The notes below the pieces were generated by a model. It searched no databases and was not told where the DNA came from. It saw nothing but the letters and a program-made list of their open reading frames with translations. 10,674 nt of DNA from the NCBI GenBank assembly GCA_025929745.1, contig JAICPQ010000074.1, positions 1 through 10,674 on the forward strand. Reading direction: 5' to 3'. The translations under genes and the position numbers were made by a program. The stretch comes from Burkholderiales bacterium (GTDB lineage Bacteria; Pseudomonadota; Gammaproteobacteria; Burkholderiales; SG8-39). This document shows positions 5,776 through 10,674 of the stretch, piece by piece; positions within the stretch are counted from its first letter, which is position 1; each line of letters begins with the position of its first letter.

Positions 5776-6525
5776 ATGAGCTTGCAACCACAGGCTTCAT
5801 CCCAGGCAGGGCTACCGCACGTCCTGGCGGTCGACGACGATCCCGTTATCCGGGAGCTGATCGCCGACTACCTCGGGCAGAACGATTTGCGCGTGACCAC
5901 CGTAGCCGATGGCGCCGCCATGCGCGAGGTGATCGCTGAGCAGGTGGTCGATCTCATCGTGCTCGACCTGAGGCTCAAGGCCGAGGACGGCATGGCGCTC
6001 GCGCGCACGCTGCGCGACGAATCGGCGATTCCGATCATCATGCTCACGGGTCGCTCGGAAGAGGCCGATCGCGTGATGGGCCTCGAGCTCGGCGCCGACG
6101 ATTACCTCACCAAGCCCTTCAGCCCGCGCGAGCTCCTCGCGCGTATCCGCACCGTGCTGCGCCGCCGCCGCGCCGAAGTGCGCCAAGGCCGGCCCGACGG
6201 TATCCGCGCCTACCGCTTCGAGGGCTGGGAGCTCAACCTGAACACGCGCCGCCTCGCCGACGCCGCGGGCAACGCGGTCGCGCTCTCGAACGGCGAATTC
6301 AGCCTGCTCGTCGTGCTGCTCGGCTCACCGCAGCGCATCCTCACCCGCGACCAGCTCCTCGACCTCTCACGCCTGCACAACGACGAGGTCTACAACCGCT
6401 CAGTGGACGTGCAGATCATGCGCCTGCGCCGCAAGATCGAAAAAGACCCGGCCAACCCGCGCTACATCCGCACCGAACGCGGCGCGGGCTACCTCTTCGG
6501 CGTCCCCGTCGAGACGGTCTACTAG
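5776..6525 (+). CDS. OmpR/PhoB-family response regulator
   Basis: This is a DNA-binding two-component regulator of 249 aa from ATG 5776, or 253 aa from GTG 5764. Numbered from the GTG, the receiver spans about 19-135 with Asp24-26, phospho-acceptor Asp68 (IVLDLRL), Thr95 (MLTGR) and Lys117 (LTKPF). A linker leads to a winged-helix DNA-binding domain (147-248) with RILTRDQLLDL, the recognition region YNRSVDVQIMRLRRKIE, and the wing strand IRTERGAGYLF. No ribosome site precedes either start. The -10-like TAGACT ends 6 bp before the GTG, so a leaderless message beginning at GTG 5764 is possible. No dedicated class I kinase lies beside it; the divergent hybrid kinase and receiver are the obvious candidates for crosstalk. 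It converges with the PagL-like gene, with 7 bp between them. Confidence 0.93.
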   Translation: MSLQPQASSQAGLPHVLAVDDDPVIRELIADYLGQNDLRVTTVADGAAMREVIAEQVVDLIVLDLRLKAEDGMALARTLRDESAIPIIMLTGRSEEADRVMGLELGADDYLTKPFSPRELLARIRTVLRRRRAEVRQGRPDGIRAYRFEGWELNLNTRRLADAAGNAVALSNGEFSLLVVLLGSPQRILTRDQLLDLSRLHNDEVYNRSVDVQIMRLRRKIEKDPANPRYIRTERGAGYLFGVPVETVY

Positions 6526-6532
6526 AAGCGCT

Positions 6533-7063
6533 TCAGTTGGCAAACGTGTACTGCACCTGAACGAGGTCGATCCCGCCGTTCGGCTGCTTGATGCCGGCGT
6601 TGGACAGGTGCTGGATACCGACGCCGATGGTGTGCTTCGAGGCTAAGCGGAATCCCACACCGATGTGTGAGCCGAACTCGAAGGCGGAGGGCACGCGGTT
6701 TTCGTCGTTGTTGATCGTCTTCGAAAGCAGGTAACCGCCGAAGCCCGCCTCGTAGTACCCCCAGGCGCGCTCAGCGCGCCATATCGCCGTGGCATTCAGG
6801 TCGAGGCGCCGCGTGGTGCCGCGAATGTCCGGCACGCGCCATACGCTCGCGCCGAACTGCGCGTGCGAAGGCATCCACCACGAACCGTTCTCCCTCAAGG
6901 GGTGGCGATAGCCGAGGCGCACGATGTCGGTGTCCGCGGATTCGGTGCCGCGGCCGAAGACCCCGATCCACTGCGGGTCGGCCGCCCACCCAGGCCGCAC
7001 GAACAGCAAGCAGAGAACAAGTACGACGGCGCGCGCCATCGCACCAGATTGCCGACGATCCAT
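6533..7063 (-). CDS. pagL: PagL-like lipid A 3-O-deacylase
   Basis: This protein is predicted to be an outer-membrane beta-barrel esterase of the PagL family, which removes the 3-O-linked acyl chain of lipid A and so alters envelope charge and immune recognition. The 176-aa precursor has a signal peptide ending near GWA-ADP (residues 25-30) and a mature part of about 149 residues, the usual size. The family signature is near the C-terminus: GIQHLSNAGIKQPNGGID, with His152 and Ser154 matching the catalytic His and Ser of Pseudomonas PagL. The position of the third catalytic residue (Glu, 14 residues after His) is Asp166 here. The protein ends with an aromatic-rich last strand (VQVQYTFAN), typical of barrels recognised by the Bam machinery. 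An internal ATG at 7039 (MARAVVLVL...) is an equally good start; neither has a clear ribosome site. It faces the OmpR-type gene. Confidence 0.87.
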   Translation of the reverse strand: MDRRQSGAMARAVVLVLCLLFVRPGWAADPQWIGVFGRGTESADTDIVRLGYRHPLRENGSWWMPSHAQFGASVWRVPDIRGTTRRLDLNATAIWRAERAWGYYEAGFGGYLLSKTINNDENRVPSAFEFGSHIGVGFRLASKHTIGVGIQHLSNAGIKQPNGGIDLVQVQYTFAN

Positions 7064-7209
7064 AGCGTCAATATGTCGACGCGAGACCGCCGTGATTACA
7101 GATGCAAATAGGCGGCAGCCGGATCGCTCCTCTCGTGTTGCGACACCGCGGCTGCCCCTGCGGCGGCATCTTCCTCCCCAAGGGCGATGCTACTCCTCGT
7201 TTTCTGGAT

Positions 7210-7240
7210 CGGCATCATGCTGCTCAGCAGCATGATGCCG
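7210..7240. repeat. 15-bp inverted repeat just after the outer-membrane channel gene
   Basis: GGCATCATGCTGCT (7211-7224) and AGCAGCATGATGCC (7226-7239) are perfect complements around a single central base; C7210 and G7240 extend the arms to 15 bp. It begins, on the minus strand, 1 base beyond the TGA of the channel gene. No T-run follows on either strand. It may be a 3' mRNA-stabilising hairpin, a factor-dependent termination aid or a protein-binding site. The remaining intergenic stretch to 7063 shows no supported gene; it must contain the promoter of the pagL-like gene, but I could not identify convincing hexamers. Confidence 0.65.
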
Positions 7241-7241
7241 G

Positions 7242-8666
7242 TCAGTTCCACCCGCCCCCTAAGGCGCGCACCAGGGCCACGGTCGACTGATAGCGCGCCG
7301 AGCGAACCTGCAGCGCCTCGCGCCGGTTGCGAAGCTCGCTTCGCTGCGCGTCCAGAAGCTCGAGCTGGCTCACGTAGCCCGCGCGGTAGCGCGCGCCGGA
7401 TAGTGCCGTGGTACGGCGCGCGGACGACACGGCGCGCGCCTGTGCCTCGGCTTGCTCGGCAAGAAGCCGCAGCGCAGAGAGCTGGTCTTCCACGTCCTTG
7501 AAGGCGACCAGGACCTGGTCACGGTAGGTGGCAACCGCGGCGTCGAGCTCGGCGCCCGCCGCCTGCACGCCGGCCTTGCGCCGCCCGCCGTCGAGGATGG
7601 GAAGCGACGCCACGGCGCCGATCAGCCAGGCGCGCGAGGACCACTGGAAAAGATCCGAAAGATCGGTCGACGCATATCCGCCGCTCGCGGTGAGGGCGAT
7701 GTTCGGGAAGTACGCCGCCTTCGCCACGCCGACGCGTGTCTGCGCCGCGAGCATGCCGTACTGCGCCGCTGACACGTCGGGCCGGCGCGTCAGCACGGTG
7801 CTCGGCACGCCGGCCGGAATCTCCGGCAGCGCGGTGTTCCATTCGGCGGCCGGCAGGGAGAACCCGCTGGGCGCCTCTCCGGTCAGCACCGCGAGCGCGT
7901 GCTCGAGTTCGGCGCGACGGCGCTCGAGCGCGAGCGCCTCCGATTCGGTGGCCGCCACCTCGGTGGCCGAGCGCGCGACCTCGAGCTCGGCCACGTCGCC
8001 CGCACGCCAGCGCCGCTCGGTGAGCGCGAGCGTCTCGCGGTAGGCGGCGAGCGTGTCGCTCACGATCAGCCTTTCGGTGTCGAGCGCACGAAGGGCGAGA
8101 TAGGTCTGCGCCACCTGCGCCTGGATGAGAAGTCGCGTGCTCTGCAGCAGGCCTTCACGCGACTGGGCATCGAGCACGGCCGCCTGGCTCGCGTGCGAGA
8201 GGCGCCCGAACAGATCGAGCTCGTACGAAAGATCGACGCCGGCCGCGAACAGGTTATTCGGGGGGCCGGGCGGGTTGCCGCCAATGAGACCCTGCGCGCG
8301 CCGCGCGCTCGCTCCGGCGCTCACCTGCAGCGCGCGGTCGGCATCGGTGATGCGTGCCACCGCGCGCGCCTGCGCAAGGCGCGCCGCGGCAACCTGGATA
8401 CTCGTGTTCGCGCGCTCCGCACGCGCTACGAGCTCATCGAGCACCGGATCGTTGAACGCCTTCCACCACTCGCCGCGCTCCTGCGCCACGGCCGGCGAGG
8501 CAATGGCCCAGTTCTCCTTGAACTGCGCCGGCGCTTCGGGCAGCTTCTCCGGCTCGATCTTCGGCAACGAAGTCGAGCAACCAGCGACGAGCGCCACTAC
8601 CCCCAGAAAAGGTGTCAGGACCCATTTTCTGTAAATGGGGCCGGATACCGCCATCATGGATGCCAT
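7242..8666 (-). CDS. NodT/OprM-family RND efflux outer-membrane lipoprotein
   Basis: This is the outer-membrane channel of a tripartite efflux pump. The 474-aa length is typical. A lipoprotein signal peptide ends in LVAGC (Cys30), and two outer-membrane-factor repeats follow (about 65-260 and 285-470). Family hallmarks include EWWKAFNDPVLDELVARA, the strand DLSYELDLFGRL, the RRPDVSAAQYGMLAAQTRVGVAKAAYFP segment before the second barrel strand, and the C-terminal coiled-coil helix with RYRAGYVSQLELLDAQRSEL. The start ATG 8666 shares one base with the permease stop (TGATG), so it is translationally coupled to the permease gene upstream. Residues 9-20 (GPIYRKWVLTPF) are encoded by a REP-like sequence, so part of the signal peptide seems to be acquired. 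Together with the permease and an adaptor presumably upstream of the window it would export drugs or other small molecules. Confidence 0.93.
   Translation of the reverse strand: MASMMAVSGPIYRKWVLTPFLGVVALVAGCSTSLPKIEPEKLPEAPAQFKENWAIASPAVAQERGEWWKAFNDPVLDELVARAERANTSIQVAAARLAQARAVARITDADRALQVSAGASARRAQGLIGGNPPGPPNNLFAAGVDLSYELDLFGRLSHASQAAVLDAQSREGLLQSTRLLIQAQVAQTYLALRALDTERLIVSDTLAAYRETLALTERRWRAGDVAELEVARSATEVAATESEALALERRRAELEHALAVLTGEAPSGFSLPAAEWNTALPEIPAGVPSTVLTRRPDVSAAQYGMLAAQTRVGVAKAAYFPNIALTASGGYASTDLSDLFQWSSRAWLIGAVASLPILDGGRRKAGVQAAGAELDAAVATYRDQVLVAFKDVEDQLSALRLLAEQAEAQARAVSSARRTTALSGARYRAGYVSQLELLDAQRSELRNRREALQVRSARYQSTVALVRALGGGWN
8611..8642. repeat. REP-like sequence inside the channel gene's signal-peptide codons
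   Basis: The stretch begins GGTGTCAGGACCCATTTTCT at 8611-8630 and contains a 7-bp inverted repeat, CCCATTT (8621-8627) with AAATGGG (8633-8639), loop TCTGT. Its GTGTCAGGACCC motif resembles the GTCAGG-containing palindromic repeats spread through betaproteobacterial genomes and shares the GTCAGG core with the palindrome at 2744. It is AT-richer than its surroundings. It is translated in frame as residues 9-20 of the outer-membrane lipoprotein. The assignment to a REP family is from memory, not from a search. Confidence 0.55.
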
Positions 8667-10674
8667 CAGTCGTCTCCTCCCGCCGGCGCGAAGGCCTTCT
8701 CATCGTGCGGAATCTCGCCGTGGCGTTTCAGCGGGCGGTTGCCCGAGAGCGCGCGCATCAGCACATAGAACACCGGCGTGAGGACGATGCCGAACGCGGT
8801 CACGCCGATCATGCCGGCGAAGACGGCGATGCCCATCGCCTGGCGCATCTCCGCGCCGGCGCCCACGGAGAACGCGAGCGGCACGACGCCCGCGATGAAG
8901 GCGATCGAGGTCATGACGATCGGCCGCAAGCGCAGCCGGCTCGCTTCGATCGCCGCCTGCACCGGCGTGCGCCCGGCGAACTCGAGCTCGCGCGCGAATT
9001 CGACGATCAGGATGGCGTTCTTCGCCGCGAGTCCCACCAGCACCATGAAGCCGATCTGCGTGAAGATGTTGTTGTCGCCGTTGGTGAGCCAGACGCCGGC
9101 CAGCGCCGCGCCCATGCTGAGCGGCACGATGAGGATGATCGCGATGGGCAGCGCGAGGCTCTCGTAGAGCGCCGCGAGCACGAGGAAGACGAGGAAGATC
9201 GCGAGCGGGTAGACCCAGATCGCCGAATTGCCAGCGAGAATCTCCTGGTAGGTGATCTCGGTCCACTCGTAGCCAATGCCGGGCGGCAGCGTCTCGGCGG
9301 CGATGCGCTCGACCGCGTCCTGCGCCTGCCCCGACGAGAAGCCGGGCGCGGCGCGTCCGCTCACGTCCGCCGCGAGGAAGCCGTTGTAGCGGATCGCGCG
9401 CTCGGGGCCGGCCGCCGGACGCACGTTCATGAGCGCCGAGAGCGGCACCATCTCGCCGGAGTTCGAGCGCACCTTGAGAAGGCCGATATCCTCGGCGCGC
9501 GCGCGATAGGGCGCGTCGGCCTGCACGCGCACGGAATACGTGCGGCCGAACTTGTTGAAGTCGTTCACGTACAGGCTGCCGAGATAGATCTGCATCGTGT
9601 CGAACACGTCGGTCACCGGCACGCCGAGCTGGCGCGCCTTGGTGCGATCGATGTCGGCGTAGAGCTGCGGCACGTTGACCTGGTAAGTCGAGAACACGCC
9701 GGCAAGCTCGGGCGTCTGGTACGCCTTCATGAGGAAGGCCTTCGTCGCCTGGTCGAGCGCCTCGTAGCCGAGCGAGGCGCGGTCCTCGATATAGAGCTTG
9801 AAGCCGCCCGTCGTGCCGAGCCCCTGCACCGGCGGCGGCGGGAAGATGACGATGAACGCGTCCTGGATCTGCGCGAACTGCTTGTTGAGCGCGCCGGCGA
9901 TCGCGCCTCCGGAGAGCGCGGGCGACTTGCGTTTGTCGAAGTCTTCCAGCGAAGCGAACACGATGCCTGCGTTCGAGCTGTTGGTGAAGCCGTTGATCGA
10001 GAGGCCCGGGAAGCCGACCGCGTTCTTGACGCCGGGCTGCTTCATCATGATGTCGCCCATGCGCCGCATGACGTCCTCGGTGCGGTCGAGCGTCGCGCCG
10101 TCGGGAAGCTGCGCGAAGCCGATCAGGTACTGCTTGTCCTGCTGCGGCACGAAGCCGTCGGGCACGGCCTTGAAGAGCACGCCGGTGACCGCCAGGAGCG
10201 CGATATACGCGCCCATCATCAGCGTCTTGCGCGACAGCACGGCGCCCACGGTGCGGCTGTAAGCGTTCGAGGCCGCGCCGAAGTACCGGTTGAACAAGCG
10301 GAAGAAGCGGTTCTGCTGCCCGGTGTGGGGCTTGAGAAGCAGCGCCGCGAGCGCCGGCGACAGCGTGAGCGAGTTGATCGCCGAGATCACGGTCGAGATC
10401 GCGATCGTCAGCGCGAATTGCTTGTAGAACTGGCCGGAGAGCCCGCTGATGAACGCGAGCGGCACGAACACCGCCACCAGCACCAGCGCGATGGCGATGA
10501 TCGGATTCGTCACCTCCCTCATCGCCTGGTAGGTCGCCTCGCGAGGGCTACGGCCCTCGGCGATGTTGCGCTCCACGTTCTCGACCACGACGATCGCGTC
10601 GTCCACCACGATGCCGATGGCGAGCACCAGCGCGAACAGGGTGGAGAGGTTGATCGTGAAGCCGAGCGCGGCGA
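8666..10674 (-). CDS. RND multidrug efflux permease (HAE1/AcrB family), C-terminal two thirds
   Basis: This is an inner-membrane proton-driven efflux permease. About 669 residues are visible of a usual 1,030-1,070; the frame runs off the right edge, so the start lies outside, and the GTG at 10627 is an internal codon. The visible part begins in TM4 (LSTLFALVLAIGIVVDDAIVVVENVERN), with the two proton-relay Asp residues encoded at 10598-10603, matching Asp407/408 of AcrB. The second large periplasmic loop follows, then TM8-12 with the relay Lys (GLAAKNAILIVEF, Lys at 9020-9022) and the final helices (FYVLMRAL). The asparagine-rich loop WLTNGDNNIFTQIGFMVLVG sits between TM9 and TM10. All visible key residues are intact. 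The stop overlaps the channel gene start (TGATG). An adaptor gene would be expected upstream, outside the window. Substrates cannot be predicted. Confidence 0.95.
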   Translation of the reverse strand, partial: AALGFTINLSTLFALVLAIGIVVDDAIVVVENVERNIAEGRSPREATYQAMREVTNPIIAIALVLVAVFVPLAFISGLSGQFYKQFALTIAISTVISAINSLTLSPALAALLLKPHTGQQNRFFRLFNRYFGAASNAYSRTVGAVLSRKTLMMGAYIALLAVTGVLFKAVPDGFVPQQDKQYLIGFAQLPDGATLDRTEDVMRRMGDIMMKQPGVKNAVGFPGLSINGFTNSSNAGIVFASLEDFDKRKSPALSGGAIAGALNKQFAQIQDAFIVIFPPPPVQGLGTTGGFKLYIEDRASLGYEALDQATKAFLMKAYQTPELAGVFSTYQVNVPQLYADIDRTKARQLGVPVTDVFDTMQIYLGSLYVNDFNKFGRTYSVRVQADAPYRARAEDIGLLKVRSNSGEMVPLSALMNVRPAAGPERAIRYNGFLAADVSGRAAPGFSSGQAQDAVERIAAETLPPGIGYEWTEITYQEILAGNSAIWVYPLAIFLVFLVLAALYESLALPIAIILIVPLSMGAALAGVWLTNGDNNIFTQIGFMVLVGLAAKNAILIVEFARELEFAGRTPVQAAIEASRLRLRPIVMTSIAFIAGVVPLAFSVGAGAEMRQAMGIAVFAGMIGVTAFGIVLTPVFYVLMRALSGNRPLKRHGEIPHDEKAFAPAGGDD

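Noticed and set aside
6525..6534. A 10-bp palindrome (GAAGCGCTTC) between the convergent OmpR-type and pagL-like genes
   Set aside because: It is short, has no loop or T-run, and is plausible by chance at this composition; not enough for a terminator call.
7187..7501. A plus-strand frame beginning with a hydrophobic stretch (MLLLVFWIGIMLLSS)
   Set aside because: The hydrophobic part is encoded by the palindrome region and the rest is antisense to the efflux channel gene; there is no ribosome site or family match.
7899..8768. A 289-codon plus-strand frame antisense to the efflux channel gene
   Set aside because: Its product is charged and repetitive, of the shadow-frame type, and it crosses the coupled junction between the two efflux genes.
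10625..10627. GTG as the start of the RND permease
   Set aside because: The preceding codons continue the conserved TM4 sequence (LSTLFAL), so the gene simply runs off the window.

Overview
The window is GC-rich and densely coded, with strong third-position GC. The gene content points to a betaproteobacterium, most likely Burkholderiales or an uncultured relative. The evidence is a Bug/TctC-type solute-binding protein, a DUF2917 protein (a family seen mainly in betaproteobacteria), a PagL-type lipid A deacylase, and an RND permease followed by a NodT-type outer-membrane lipoprotein. No rRNA, tRNA, CRISPR array, integrase or transposase gene was seen. The species assignment is inference only.

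Layout, left to right. (1) At 1-1003 (+) are the 3' part of a TctC/Bug periplasmic binding protein and a small VOC/glyoxalase-like protein. (2) Converging on it at 1000-1695 (-) is an uncharacterised protein with a transglutaminase-like Cys/His signature. (3) At 1748-2564 (-) is a compact operon: a DUF2917 protein, a 51-aa lipoprotein and a 95-aa lipoprotein joined by an ATGA overlap, ending in a strong intrinsic terminator. (4) At 2744-2816 is a perfect 22-bp inverted repeat of REP/RAYT-like appearance that abuts the next gene's stop codon. (5) At 2816-6525 is a signalling cluster. A single-domain receiver and a membrane-bound hybrid histidine kinase (overlapping genes, both apparently with TTG starts) run leftward. 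A divergent OmpR/PhoB-family regulator runs rightward from a shared intergenic region built around a perfect 14-bp palindrome. (6) Facing the OmpR-type gene at 6533-7063 (-) is a PagL-like outer-membrane deacylase. (7) At 7242-10674 (-) are an HAE1-type RND permease (5' part outside the window) and, translationally coupled to it, its outer-membrane channel lipoprotein. The signal peptide of the channel is partly encoded by a second REP-like sequence.

How the genes may work together: the right two thirds read as an envelope-sensing and envelope-remodelling neighbourhood, with a two-component cluster, lipid A modification and drug/solute efflux. The sequence does not show that the regulators control pagL or the efflux genes; that link is only suggested by proximity. 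I found no clear new defence or mobile system. The most interesting items are the REP-like palindromes at gene ends and inside a coding region, the symmetric divergent operator, and the small DUF2917/lipoprotein operon.
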